Source: Cryobacterium sp. Y50 | Lineage (GTDB): Bacteria; Actinomycetota; Actinomycetes; Actinomycetales; Microbacteriaceae | Assembly: GCF_002929805.1 (NCBI RefSeq) | Contig: NZ_PJJM01000073.1 | Location: forward strand, 1-47,374 | Direction of reading: 5' to 3' | DNA: 47,374 nt | Shown here: positions 17,592 to 26,200 of the stretch, piece by piece | Numbering within the stretch: the first letter of the stretch is position 1 | Layout: every line of letters begins with the position of its first letter | Made by a program: the position numbers and the translations under genes | The notes under the pieces: model-generated | Told to the model about the DNA's origin: nothing | What the model saw: only the letters and a program-made list of their open reading frames with translations | Database searches by the model: none

Positions 17592-18593
17592 TTAGATCAG
17601 ATCGGCGTGGTGGGCCGCAGCCACGTTGGGGTGGGCGCGTAAGCGGTAGCGCAGGGCGTTGTCACCGTAGGTCGTCTCAAGAATGGGACTGTTGGTCGGG
17701 TCGGCAGAGAGCCCGCGGGCCTCGCGAGACAGGCTCTCGTCGAGCTGCAGTCGCGGCATTACGGTGTCGAGTGCAGGGTTGAAGAAGAACGGCACGGAGA
17801 TGCGGTCGGACCCGTCTTCAGGGGAGAAAACGCGGTGCAGGGTCGCCTTGAGGTAGCCATCCGTTGCCAGCTCGAGCATTTCGCCGATGTTCACGACGAA
17901 GGCGCCGTCGAGCGGGGGAGCGTCGATCCACTCGCCATCGTGCTCGACTTGCAGGCCATCCTTGTCTGGTTCGACGAGCAGCAGTGTAAGAACTCCACCG
18001 TCGCGGTGCTCGCCTACACCCTGGGCACGTACCGGCTGGCCGGGATAGCGCACGATCTTGGTTAAGAGGAACGGGTTCTCGGCGAAAGCGGCGTCGAAGA
18101 CGTTCTCGGGGCTACCGAGGGCGAGTGCCCAGGCGCGCAGCAGGCGAAGTGCGATGCGGCTCAGCTCCTCATTCCAGCGCAGGGCGACGGTCTTCAGCTC
18201 GGGCAAGGAGTCCGGCCAGAGGTTCGGGCCCTCGAGGCGCCAATAGTCTGGAGTTCCGACGGCGAGGGGCACGGGCTCGCGGTCTACTCCGATATCGATT
18301 TGCTCACGCCAGTCGACGGCGTTGGCGGTGAGCTCCCCGCCGACGCGGGTATAACCGCGAAACTGGGGACTGTGGATGTTTTCCAGCTTGAGTTTCTGCT
18401 CGGCCGGTAGATCAAAGAACTTGCGCGAGACGGCGAGGAGCTCCTTCGTCAGCTGCGGGTCGACGCCGTGGCCGGTCAGGTAGAAGAACCCGACCTCGTG
18501 GGTGACGCGCAGGAGGTCGGCGCGGAATGCCGCAGCTTCGGCTTCGCCAGCGTCGAGTTGAGAGAAATCGAGGATTGGGAGTGAAAGCACCAT
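17592..18593 (-). CDS. 2-oxoglutarate/Fe(II)-dependent oxygenase (isopenicillin N synthase family)
   Basis: A 333-aa enzyme with the DIOX_N domain at residues 1-120 (LPILDFSQL, GFFYLTGHGVD) and the catalytic 2OG-FeII_Oxy domain at about 170-285. Iron ligands are H and D in GEHRDGG and the distal H in ATLHRVF; the co-substrate Arg and Ser are in DRISVPFF. Bacterial members hydroxylate or desaturate small molecules, and the substrate here is not evident. It is convergent with the osmoprotectant operon. Intact; ATG preceded by a weak ribosome site. Confidence 0.88.
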   Translation of the reverse strand: MVLSLPILDFSQLDAGEAEAAAFRADLLRVTHEVGFFYLTGHGVDPQLTKELLAVSRKFFDLPAEQKLKLENIHSPQFRGYTRVGGELTANAVDWREQIDIGVDREPVPLAVGTPDYWRLEGPNLWPDSLPELKTVALRWNEELSRIALRLLRAWALALGSPENVFDAAFAENPFLLTKIVRYPGQPVRAQGVGEHRDGGVLTLLLVEPDKDGLQVEHDGEWIDAPPLDGAFVVNIGEMLELATDGYLKATLHRVFSPEDGSDRISVPFFFNPALDTVMPRLQLDESLSREARGLSADPTNSPILETTYGDNALRYRLRAHPNVAAAHHADLI

Positions 18594-18717
18594 GGTTCAA
18601 GTTTGACACCGCGCAGGCCACGCTGCGAATTGTGACGTCTCCGAGCCTTAGACGGGGTTATACGCGTCGGCTGCGCCCGTGTGGTGAATTGAGGCCGAGG
18701 TAAGGAGAATCCGTTTC

Positions 18718-18900
18718 ATGACTAATCGTCGAAAGTTCAATGCTGAGTTCCGGGCCGAGGCTGTGGAGCTGGTGATTTCATCGGGCCGGCCGATGACTCA
18801 AGCCGCCCGGAGATCGGTGTTATCGAGGGTCGCTGGGCAGCTGGGTGCGCCTCTGGAAAGAGGAATACTACCGAGGCTGGTGCTGCAGAACTCCGGTGTG
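18718..18900 (+). pseudogene. IS3 OrfA remnant
   Basis: Starts MTNRRKFNAEFRAEAVELV, a typical IS3 OrfA beginning, in frame to TQAAR. Two frameshifts are then needed to follow the rest: EIGVIEG in one frame, then SLGSWVRLWKEEYYRGW in another. Behind an upstream GGTAAGGAG the start is otherwise good. OrfB is absent. The remainder of 18594-18997 contains no supported gene. Confidence 0.65.
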
Positions 18901-18997
18901 AGAGCGGCCTTGGACAACCCGTGCACTTCGTAGCTAGGAATGCTTTGTCCTCGCCACGCGTTACCTGTGTGCGTACGTTATCGAAAGGACTTTGCTC

Positions 18998-19816
18998 ATG
19001 AGTAAGACGTGGTTTATTACTGGTGCATCCAAGGGCTTTGGCCGCGAATGGGCAGAGGCCGCGCTGGAGCGCGGGGACTCCGTCGCAGGCACGGCACGAA
19101 AACTGGCAACACTCGATACCCTCCGTGACAAATACTCCGAAACGTTTCTGCCGCTTCAGCTTGATGTCACGGACAAAGATGCAGGCTTCGCGGCCGTCCA
19201 CAAGACAGTCGAGCACTTTAGCCGCCTCGATGTTGTCGTCAACAACGCTGGATATGGTCATTTCGGCATGGTTGAGGAGTTGACTGAAGCTGAGGCTCGA
19301 GCGCAACTTGAGACGAACGTGTTTGGCGCCCTGTGGATTACACAAGCGGCGTTGCCAATCATGCGTCAGCAAGGTTCGGGCCATATCATCCAGGTATCGA
19401 GTATTGGCGGGATCAGTGCGTTCCCATCTGTTGGCATCTACCATGCGTCGAAGTGGGCGCTTGAAGGCTTCTCGCAGTCTCTCTCACAGGAGGTTGCAGG
19501 CTTTGGTATTAACGTGACGTTGGTGGAGCCTGGCGGCTTCTCGACTGATTGGTCCGGGCCATCCGCCTCGCATAGCGAACAGATGCCGGAATACGCCGAC
19601 GTCCGACAGGCCGCGGCAAGGCGTCCGTCGGCGAACAACCCCGGCGACCCTACGGCCACCCGAGGCGCGATCCTTAAGGTCGTCGACGCGGAAAAGCCGC
19701 CACTACGCATCTTCTTCGGCACGGCCCCCCTAGCAATCGCGACGAAGGATTACGAATCACGCCTGGCGACGTGGAACGAATGGCAACCTGTTTCGATCGA
19801 GGCGCACGGCCACTGA
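18998..19816 (+). CDS. Short-chain dehydrogenase/reductase
   Basis: A 272-aa SDR. The cofactor motif is TGASKGFG at residues 8-15, NNAG lies near residue 82, and the catalytic Ser-Tyr-Lys is in VSSIGG and YHASK. Aspartate after beta-3 (LQLDVTD) is typical. The start was chosen at the ATG with AAAGGA eight bases upstream; an in-frame start two codons earlier is less likely. The substrate is not evident; members with TGASKGFGR are often annotated as general carbonyl/alcohol oxidoreductases. It is convergent with the GMC oxidoreductase gene and separated from it by a hairpin. Confidence 0.85.
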   Translation: MSKTWFITGASKGFGREWAEAALERGDSVAGTARKLATLDTLRDKYSETFLPLQLDVTDKDAGFAAVHKTVEHFSRLDVVVNNAGYGHFGMVEELTEAEARAQLETNVFGALWITQAALPIMRQQGSGHIIQVSSIGGISAFPSVGIYHASKWALEGFSQSLSQEVAGFGINVTLVEPGGFSTDWSGPSASHSEQMPEYADVRQAAARRPSANNPGDPTATRGAILKVVDAEKPPLRIFFGTAPLAIATKDYESRLATWNEWQPVSIEAHGH

Positions 19817-19909
19817 GCCTCTGCAGAGCGACATGGCCGGCGCCTGAGAACTATCGGCGATGACAGGGACCTGCCGCAAACGGCCGGGATGAACCCCGAA
19901 ACCCGATCG

Positions 19910-19935
19910 CACTACGCCGTTACCGCAGCGTAGTG
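19910..19935. terminator. Hairpin between convergent SDR and GMC genes
   Basis: CACTACGC (19910-19917) and GCGTAGTG (19928-19935) pair perfectly around a ten-base loop, between two convergent genes. No T-run is present. It may be a bidirectional terminator. Confidence 0.4.
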
Positions 19936-19954
19936 AAGCGTGCAGGGGAGTTGC

Positions 19955-21556
19955 TCACGAGTTGTCTTCGAGGATAAGTTGTGCCGCGTGCCAGGCAAGC
20001 GCCTGAGTCGGGGCATTGTTGTTACCCGATGGCATGTGCGGGAAGACGGACGCGTCAACGACTCGGAGTCCTTCCACCCCGCGAACACGAAGCCGAGCGT
20101 CTACGACGTCGTCGTCATTGGGGCCCATTGCACACGTGCCCAGCGTGTGGTAACCGGTTCCGCCGCGGTTGAGCGCGTTTTCGAGTATCTGCTCATCCGT
20201 TGCATAATCAGTGCCAGGGAGGGTTTCCTCGCGCACGAGTCGGCTGATCGGACCCTGGGCCATGATTTCGCGTCCCTTCCGTGCCCCGAGAACGACCAAG
20301 CGGCGGTCGTGCTCGGTTTCGAGGAAATTCGCGATAACCGTCGGCTTGTTCGACGGCAAAGCACCGGTGATGTGGATGGATCCGGTGCTCGTTGGGCGCA
20401 GCGGGTAAGTCAGGAACATCATTCCCGGGTTTTTATCGACTTTCACTTTGCCCGAGGTTAACGATGCCGCCGCAGTGGAGATAGGAGTGAAGAATCCCTG
20501 CGTGTCCGGCCGGTCGGATTTCGGATCCGACTTGTAATACATCAGCACGTTGTAGCCGCCGAACGACATGACGCCGTCACGTTGCATCAGATATTTCGTG
20601 CCGGTGAGCATCTGCCGTGAAACGTTAGAGAGCTGCTTGTTGTATCCGTCTGCGCCCTGCATCGAGAATTGGAAGCTGGTGCCGTGATGCTCGTACAACC
20701 GTTCTCCGACGTTGGGGCTGTCCACGACTACCTGCACCCCGGCAGAACGTAGCTGATCTGGATCTCCTCTGCCGGAGCGTTCAAGGAGAAGCGGAGTGTC
20801 GAGCGAACCGCCGGCCAGGAGCACTTCTTTACGGGCGGAGTAGTCGACCGTCACGCCCTTGCGCTCAACGCGCACTCCGGTGGCACGCTTCCCATCGAAG
20901 AGAACATATCCAACCTCCGAATGGCTTAGCACCGTCAAGTTGGGCCGTTGCCGAACCGGATGCAGATACGCCTCCGCAGCGCTAACGCGCAAGCCGTTCG
21001 CGATGTTCGACGATACGTATCCGACGCGCTCATTGTCGCTCCCGTTCAGGTCGTCTTCCCGGTTCATACCGAGCTTTCCTGCAGCGTCCATGAAGGCCTC
21101 ACTGACCTCTTCGGGTGGGGAAGCTACGGAAATCCCGACGGGACCGCCGACGCCTCGAATATCCGACGCGCCAAGTGCGTGGTCTTCAATGCTCCGATAG
21201 GCGCCTACAAAGGTGTCCCATCCCCAACCAGGATTGCCTGCCGCTTCGATCGAGTCGTAATCGGGCTTCCAACCGCGGTTCCAGACCATGCCGTTCACCC
21301 CAGTGGAACCGCCGATCATCCGACCGCGCGACCAATGCTCGACGGACCCGGTTCCAAACGGTTCCGTGGCGAACTTCTTCGTGTACTTCGGGTCCGTCAT
21401 CGTGAAATAGAACCCCTTCGGCACGAGAATCACCGGACTACGATCGGAGCCTCCGGCTTCCAGCAGCAAAACCTGATTCGCGGGGTCTTCGCTCAGTCGA
21501 TTGGCCAGGACACATCCCGCCGCTCCGGCACCGACAATAATGTAATCAAAAATCAT
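19955..21556 (-). CDS. GMC-family FAD-dependent oxidoreductase (choline dehydrogenase-like)
   Basis: A 533-aa flavoprotein that oxidises an alcohol. FAD-binding motif GAGAAGCVLANRL near residue 9, LLLEAGG about residue 31, GMC signature GRMIGGSTGVNGM near residue 80. The active-site His is in GTGYHTLGTCAMG and the Asn in SGNNNAPTQALAW near the C-terminus. Complete for the family. It is divergent from a TetR gene, which probably controls it. The regulator resembles those of mycofactocin loci, where GMC oxidoreductases are common partners, but no mycofactocin gene is in the window, so the substrate stays open. Confidence 0.9.
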   Translation of the reverse strand: MIFDYIIVGAGAAGCVLANRLSEDPANQVLLLEAGGSDRSPVILVPKGFYFTMTDPKYTKKFATEPFGTGSVEHWSRGRMIGGSTGVNGMVWNRGWKPDYDSIEAAGNPGWGWDTFVGAYRSIEDHALGASDIRGVGGPVGISVASPPEEVSEAFMDAAGKLGMNREDDLNGSDNERVGYVSSNIANGLRVSAAEAYLHPVRQRPNLTVLSHSEVGYVLFDGKRATGVRVERKGVTVDYSARKEVLLAGGSLDTPLLLERSGRGDPDQLRSAGVQVVVDSPNVGERLYEHHGTSFQFSMQGADGYNKQLSNVSRQMLTGTKYLMQRDGVMSFGGYNVLMYYKSDPKSDRPDTQGFFTPISTAAASLTSGKVKVDKNPGMMFLTYPLRPTSTGSIHITGALPSNKPTVIANFLETEHDRRLVVLGARKGREIMAQGPISRLVREETLPGTDYATDEQILENALNRGGTGYHTLGTCAMGPNDDDVVDARLRVRGVEGLRVVDASVFPHMPSGNNNAPTQALAWHAAQLILEDNS

Positions 21557-21622
21557 GCTGAACTCCGTCTTCCTTGTGGATGATCAACGGACGCACCGAT
21601 TCAGGCGTCGAAGACACTCTAT

Positions 21623-21643
21623 TTATTACACTAAGTGTTTTAA
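21623..21643. promoter_or_regulatory. Palindromic operator candidate for the TetR regulator
   Basis: ACACT-A-AGTGT (21628-21638) is a perfect palindrome, extended to 21623-21643 with 8 of 10 arm bases matching. It sits in an AT-rich patch in the 119-base gap between the divergent GMC and TetR genes, a usual place for a TetR-family binding site. That this protein binds here is inference. Confidence 0.55.
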
Positions 21644-21675
21644 TTCAAGTATTGTCAGAGAGTAGGGTCGAGTCA

Positions 21676-22305
21676 ATGGCTTCCACCCCCGATACCGGAG
21701 AGAGTCGAGGGCGAGGACGCCCCTCGACAGTGTCAGTGGATGCCGTCGCAGAGATCGGCCTGGGCTTGTTTTTGAAAAACGGCTTTGACAAGACAACGAT
21801 GACCGACATCGCCAGAGCCGCTGGCATTGGACGCAAGACATTGTTCAACTACTTCCCCAACAAAGCCGACATCGTTTGGAACCGTTTCAACCGGCAACTC
21901 AAAGACCTCACCAATGCGCTGGATCATGCTCCCATCGACATCGTCAGTACTGACGCCGTCGTGGCAGCGGTACTCTCCGGTCTGCACACCTATCCCGCTG
22001 CTCTGCCCATCATGCATGCCGAAGTCACCCTCATTCAGGCAGTTCCGTCGTTACAGAGTTACGCGTACATGCAGGGTCAACCCTGGCGGGATGCCATCAC
22101 CCGCTTCATCGCTGGCCGAGAAGGACTTGACCCAGAGGACACGCTGCCGGAAGTTCTCGGCCACGGCTACTGGCACGCTATGTTCGTCGGTTTCCGTAAG
22201 TGGCTCTGCGCAGGGCAATCGTCCCCCTTGCCATATGTGGAGACCGCCCTCCGGGACTACTCCAGAGCCCTACAAGCCGCATTCGCACACGAAAAGAATC
22301 AATAA
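21676..22305 (+). CDS. TetR-family regulator (MftR-like)
   Basis: A 209-aa repressor. The N-terminal HTH lies at about residues 20-65 (FLKNGFDKTTMTDIARAAGI and GRKTLFNYFPNKADIVW). The C-terminal ligand domain includes AVPSLQSYAYMQGQPWRDAITRFIAGREG, where the P-x-L and W-R pattern resembles the C-terminal domain of mycofactocin-type regulators. Start chosen at the ATG after AGTAGGG; upstream in-frame starts lie in the operator region. Divergent from the GMC gene. The ligand may be a product of that enzyme or an acyl-CoA. Confidence 0.82.
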   Translation: MASTPDTGESRGRGRPSTVSVDAVAEIGLGLFLKNGFDKTTMTDIARAAGIGRKTLFNYFPNKADIVWNRFNRQLKDLTNALDHAPIDIVSTDAVVAAVLSGLHTYPAALPIMHAEVTLIQAVPSLQSYAYMQGQPWRDAITRFIAGREGLDPEDTLPEVLGHGYWHAMFVGFRKWLCAGQSSPLPYVETALRDYSRALQAAFAHEKNQ

Positions 22306-22655
22306 GCGGAATGCGGAACACTCTCACGGCACCCGATATCCGCGGACCTCCGAACGAATGATTCTGAGACCAGTCTTCGTACAAGTACTCGCCTGTGCGA
22401 CATTCCTACGTCGTGACGGTTTTCCTTAAGGGCGGCGACGGCATTCATCACGTCGGCGTCCCGGTCTTCTCTGATTTCTGTCAGCGGAGTATCTTCCTGG
22501 AGAAACGGATCGCCACCGACAAACCACGCCCGTGCTGGGTGATCGCTTTCGGCATCCGCTATCTGCCGCCATGCCCGGTGCGCCATGCCCGAACGTCGCT
22601 CATAATCTGTACCAGGAACGGGTCCGTCACTCTTGGCCTAGCGATGGGGAAACTT
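22299..22655 (-). pseudogene. Fragment of an actinobacterial hypothetical protein
   Basis: A minus-strand frame open from about 22655 (GPVPGTDYERRSGMAHRAW) through ARAWFVGGDPFLQEDTPLTE and IREDRDADVMNAVAALKEN. It resembles the C-terminal part of small helix-turn-helix proteins in actinobacteria with a WFxGxxPxL-DxxP pattern near the C-terminus, seen among antitoxin-like proteins. The N-terminal part is missing because the frame opens at a stop next to the IS30 remnant. The tail after residue 75 looks random. Identity is weak. Confidence 0.3.
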
Positions 22656-22742
22656 GCGGTCTTTGGAACCGATCAGAGCCGCCACCAACGTCACCCCGAG
22701 GTGCACATTCAGCTGACGCACCGCCTCGTGAATATCCAACTG

Positions 22743-23199
22743 TTAACACCAACCGTGCTGAGCGCTCACGGCGCGGTATTCGGGCTTGCCGCCACGAGAT
22801 GCAGCGTTGCGCCGCAGCTCGCGTGAGATCGTCGACGGTGACCGACTCAGGACCTGTGCGATCTGTCGAACCCCGGCGTTCTGTGCCCGCAGGATCGCGA
22901 TCTCCTCTCGCTCGACGAAGGTCAAAAACCGCCCCGAAAGCGGTGCTCTGCTGATGTCTCGCATCCCGCCAGCATGACGGAACGACCGTGTCCCGACCGG
23001 CGCCGACACGCCGGCCCGCTCGCCCGCGTCCTCGCTCGAGAGACCCTGTCCGACGAGGTTCCAGAAATCTTGCCGGTGCTCCCGGCGCCACGCCGGCGGC
23101 CGCATCGGTTCCCGCCCGAGTTGCGTGGCCATCCAACCTTTTGGACGTCCCATAATCCACCTCCATGTCGAGGTGTTGCGACGACCAATTGAATCCGCC
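22743..23199 (-). pseudogene. IS30-family transposase, N-terminal half
   Basis: Starts at ATG 23153 after GGAGGTGG. It shows the IS30 N-terminal helix-turn-helix repeats: HRQDFWNLVGQGLSSEDAGE, then LSGRFLTFVEREEIAILRAQ and VLSRSPSTISRELRRNAASR. It is open to 22743, where the C-terminal DDE domain is missing. The outer end (23173-23199) nearly matches that at 10235-10261, showing a shared transposon end. It abuts the relaxase remnant. Confidence 0.8.
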
Positions 23200-23269
23200 C
23201 CGCCACAAGTGGTGTCGCCGCTCGATAGCAACGACTTCACTATCGACAGGCTGGGACCGAAAGCCGGGG

Positions 23270-24575
23270 CTTAACCGAGGTTACGCAGACGGGCCCACGA
23301 CCCCGTCCGACGGTCTGAACGGCTACACCTACTGGCCCGCCAAGCCGCCGTGCGGCACCACTCCGTGCGCCGTGGCTAAGAATTCGCCGCGGGCAACCGG
23401 GTTGGAAGCGGCCGCGTCCCTCCTGCCGCGTGATAGTGCAAACGCGTCGCTCGACTTCTATGTCACGGCGGATCGCGCCGACCCTCGGCATACGATCATA
23501 GTAACGGGAGCCAAAGCGCAGGTTGCCGCGCTGAACGCGCATGCCCGCCTGGACCTGATCGGCCAGAGTGCTGTCGGCAAGAGCGGGGCGTTGCTCCACG
23601 ACGGGAACAAGGACGGCGTGAGCGATGTGATCATGATGCGGCAGAACGACCGGAAGCTGCGGTCCAACCAGGGTAAGGACTTCGTCGCGAACGGTGACCT
23701 CTGGACGATCCTGGGTGACGAGGGCGATGACCTGAAGGTGAAGAGTCTCCGGCCTGGGGGTGTTGACCCGGCCGGCCGTATATGTGGCCACGCATGTTGA
23801 GCTTGGCTATGCGGCGACGATTAACCGGGTGCAGGACATGATCGTTGACACGTCCCATACTTTTGTGGACCCGCAGTCCACGTCCCGCGAGCAACTGTAT
23901 GTGGTGGCGACGCGCGGCCGCGAATCCAACCGGATGTGTGCGGTCGTGGAGGAGACCCTCGAGGTGGATGCTCTCGCGCGGGTCTAGGATCCCGACCAGA
24001 TCGGACGGATGGAAGCGGTCGTCCGCGATGTGCTCGACGCGGGCATCGCCGGTCGGATTGTCAACGACGAGGCGTGGACCCATCTCGCAAGCCGGCTGGC
24101 TGCGCATGAGGCGTGGGGTGCCGCCGTGCGTGCGCAGGTGTCCGCGGCCGACCGGGCCGAGGACACCGGGTCGGACTCGACAGTTGAGCCGTTCGCGAAG
24201 ATTTACCATCACCGCATCGGCGCAACTGTGGCTACAACAGGCGAGAGCGCACCCCCGACCTAGGTGACCCCGCCGCCTGGCGGAGCTGCCAGGGACAACC
24301 GCGAGGTCCGTGACTGGCTTCACGCCCAAGCGGGACTCATCCGGGATCGAACGACGGCGCTGGTCGACGCTGCGGCCGCGGCGCCGCAACCATGGAGCGC
24401 GGCCATTCGTCCTCTGCCGGAGGATGCATCCCTATGGGGGCATGGCGGCATTCTCGTTCGGCTGTCCCGCTTTTATGATCATCGCCTGCGGTTCGCGGTG
24501 CTATGGCTCCACGTCGCAATATGGGACAGCCCGCGCATGGTGATTTCAAAGAGACTGAAACCATGTTCTATATGA
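23270..24575 (+). pseudogene. MobF-type conjugative relaxase/helicase (TraI/TrwC-like), decayed C-terminal part
   Basis: The helicase part of a relaxase that nicks and unwinds plasmid DNA for conjugation. Segments: YADGPTTPSDGLNGYTYW, VTGAKAQVAALNAHARLDL, VSDVIMMRQNDRKLRSNQGK, then in another frame YVATHVELGYAATINRVQDM and STSREQLYVVATRGRESNRM, which is the superfamily 1 helicase end. A frameshift near 23770 and two in-frame TAG codons (23985-23987, 24261-24263) break it. The same frame goes on after each stop (DPDQIGRMEAVVRDVLDAG and REVRDWLHAQAGLIRDR). The relaxase domain itself is missing. It points to a plasmid or integrative conjugative element history. Confidence 0.75.
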
Positions 24576-24653
24576 CCCAAAACTGGTTTCCCCGTGACGA
24601 CGACTCGAGGGTGACGCCGCCAGCGACCCTGAGACCCAGTGCGTAGGCCAGCG

Positions 24654-25853
24654 ATGCGAGACTCATTGATTAGGAACAACCCGTCTGCGGTCGTGACCGG
24701 AGTCGGACTGACGCCCTTTAGCCGCAATGCCGGACGCAGCGCGCTGGAGCTTCAAGGTGAGGCAGCCTTACAAGCCCTCGATGACGCCGGGATTCGTGCC
24801 CGTGACGTCGACACGGTCATCGCCGGCTACGCGACGACCGTCAACCACATCATGCCTGGGAATCTGCTCGCCGAGTATCTGGGCGCGACCCCCGAGCGGG
24901 CCTTTGGCATGAACGTCGGGGGTGCGACGGGGCTCGCGATGGTTGCCGAGGCCGCTCGTCTCGTCTGGTCGGGAAGTGCCGATACCGTGCTCGTCGTCGG
25001 CGGAGAGAACCGCGCAAGTGGGCAGAGCCGCGATGCGGCGATCGCGACACTCGCGCAAGTAGGACATGCGACGCACGAGGTAGCACTCGGTGCGAACATC
25101 CCCGCGTACTACGCACTTCTCGCCTCCGAGTACCTGCATCGCTACTCCCTGAAACGAGAGGACCTCGCGCCCCTGGCAGTGCAGATGCGCGAGCATGCGC
25201 GGACCCATCCCGGAGCGCAGTTCCACAAGTCGATTACTGTCGACGATGTTCTGAATGCGCCGCTGATTGCGGAGCCGCTCGGTCTGCTCGACTGCTGCCC
25301 AATTTCTGATGGGTCGGCGGCGTTTGTTCTCTCCCGCCGCTCCGAGGGCACCCGCAGTGTGGAGATCACGGGCATCGGCGAGACGAATTTGCACCAGCAC
25401 GTCAGTGAGGCGGACTTCAGCTCCGTCGGTGCGAGGCAGAGCGCAGAACAGGCCCTGAACCAAGCCGGAGCCGTCGTCACGGACATAGACATCTTTGGAA
25501 TCTACGACAGCTTCACCATCACGCTCGCGATCCTGCTCGAGGAGATCGGCATCGCGCAGCCGGGCACGGCCGGGGGAATGGCGCGAGACGGTGCATTCGC
25601 AGCGACGGGAAAGTATCCGCTGAACCTGCATGGCGGACTCCTTTCATACGGCCACCCGGGCGTCGCGGGTGGGATGGCGCACATGGCCGAACTCGTCATT
25701 CAGATCCGAGGCGAGGCGGGATCGAGGCAGCTTGTCGAGCGGCCGAGGCGAGGCTTCTTGCATGCTGACGGCGGTGTCCTCTCTGCGCATGTCTCAATCG
25801 TGTTGGACGGTGGCGCGTATGCGACGCCCTCTACGGCAGAAGGGCTGAAATGA
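24654..25853 (+). CDS. Thiolase-fold protein lacking the nucleophilic cysteine
   Basis: A 399-aa thiolase-superfamily protein of the SCP-x/lipid-transfer branch. The place of the acylated Cys (usually N-x-C-x-(S/T)-G) reads GMNVGGATGLAMVAEAARL near residue 90, with Gly for Cys. The later GHP motif (GGLLSYGHPGVAGG) is kept. FGIYDSFTITLAILLEEIG is the usual partner-contact segment. It overlaps a DUF35 gene, as in Ltp2-ChsH2 and related complexes, and Ltp2 aldolases are thiolase-fold enzymes without that Cys. An aldolase or CoA-ester cleaving role is therefore possible. Start taken at ATG 24654; GTG 24639 is an alternative. Confidence 0.82.
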   Translation: MRDSLIRNNPSAVVTGVGLTPFSRNAGRSALELQGEAALQALDDAGIRARDVDTVIAGYATTVNHIMPGNLLAEYLGATPERAFGMNVGGATGLAMVAEAARLVWSGSADTVLVVGGENRASGQSRDAAIATLAQVGHATHEVALGANIPAYYALLASEYLHRYSLKREDLAPLAVQMREHARTHPGAQFHKSITVDDVLNAPLIAEPLGLLDCCPISDGSAAFVLSRRSEGTRSVEITGIGETNLHQHVSEADFSSVGARQSAEQALNQAGAVVTDIDIFGIYDSFTITLAILLEEIGIAQPGTAGGMARDGAFAATGKYPLNLHGGLLSYGHPGVAGGMAHMAELVIQIRGEAGSRQLVERPRRGFLHADGGVLSAHVSIVLDGGAYATPSTAEGLK

Positions 25854-26200
25854 GTGAACTGGACGATTGGACCCATGGTCAACGCCGCCTTCTCGGGCAG
25901 CGCTGCGACGAAGGGCACGCGTGGTACCTGCCCAGACCGCGGTGCCCTCGGTGCGGTTCCGCGGCCTCTCCATTCGAGCCCATCGGCACAGGAACGATAT
26001 TTGCTCAGACTACGATCCACCGCAGGGGCGACGGAGGTGCCTCGTCGATTGGGATCACTCTCGTCGACCTCGACGAAGGAATTCGTGTCATGGCGCAGTG
26101 CGCACCAGGAACCTCGATCGGCAGCCGGGTCGTCGTGTCGATCGTCCAGGATGCAGACACGGCACAGTTGTTCCCCTACTGCGAAGTGATCCCAGCATGA
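25850..26200 (+). CDS. DUF35 zinc-ribbon/OB-fold protein (partner of the thiolase-like protein)
   Basis: A 116-aa protein with an N-terminal rubredoxin-like zinc ribbon (RCDEGHAWYLPRPRCPRCGS, Cys and perhaps His ligands) and an OB fold (residues 45-105, FEPIGTGTIFAQTTIHRR). DUF35 proteins form complexes with thiolase-fold enzymes and help bind the acyl-CoA. Its ATG overlaps the thiolase stop as ATGA, and its TGA overlaps the ATG of the synthetase gene in the same way, so the three proteins are made together. Confidence 0.9.
   Translation: MSELDDWTHGQRRLLGQRCDEGHAWYLPRPRCPRCGSAASPFEPIGTGTIFAQTTIHRRGDGGASSIGITLVDLDEGIRVMAQCAPGTSIGSRVVVSIVQDADTAQLFPYCEVIPA

Noticed and set aside
17287..17595. 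A 102-codon plus-strand frame between convergent genes
   Set aside because: No ribosome site, no recognisable motif, and irregular composition; treated as noncoding.
22395..22826. A 143-codon plus-strand frame over the IS30 remnant and hypothetical fragment
   Set aside because: The opposite strand holds recognisable IS30 helix-turn-helix sequence, and this frame has no motif.
12322..24263. Several broken genes are interrupted by TAG (12324-12322, 13030-13028, 23985-23987, 24261-24263), which could hint at TAG recoding
   Set aside because: Intact genes in the window also end normally with TAG (for example at 16194-16196, 29581-29583 and 34060-34062). The interrupted genes show other damage or lie in transposon debris. 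Ordinary decay is enough.
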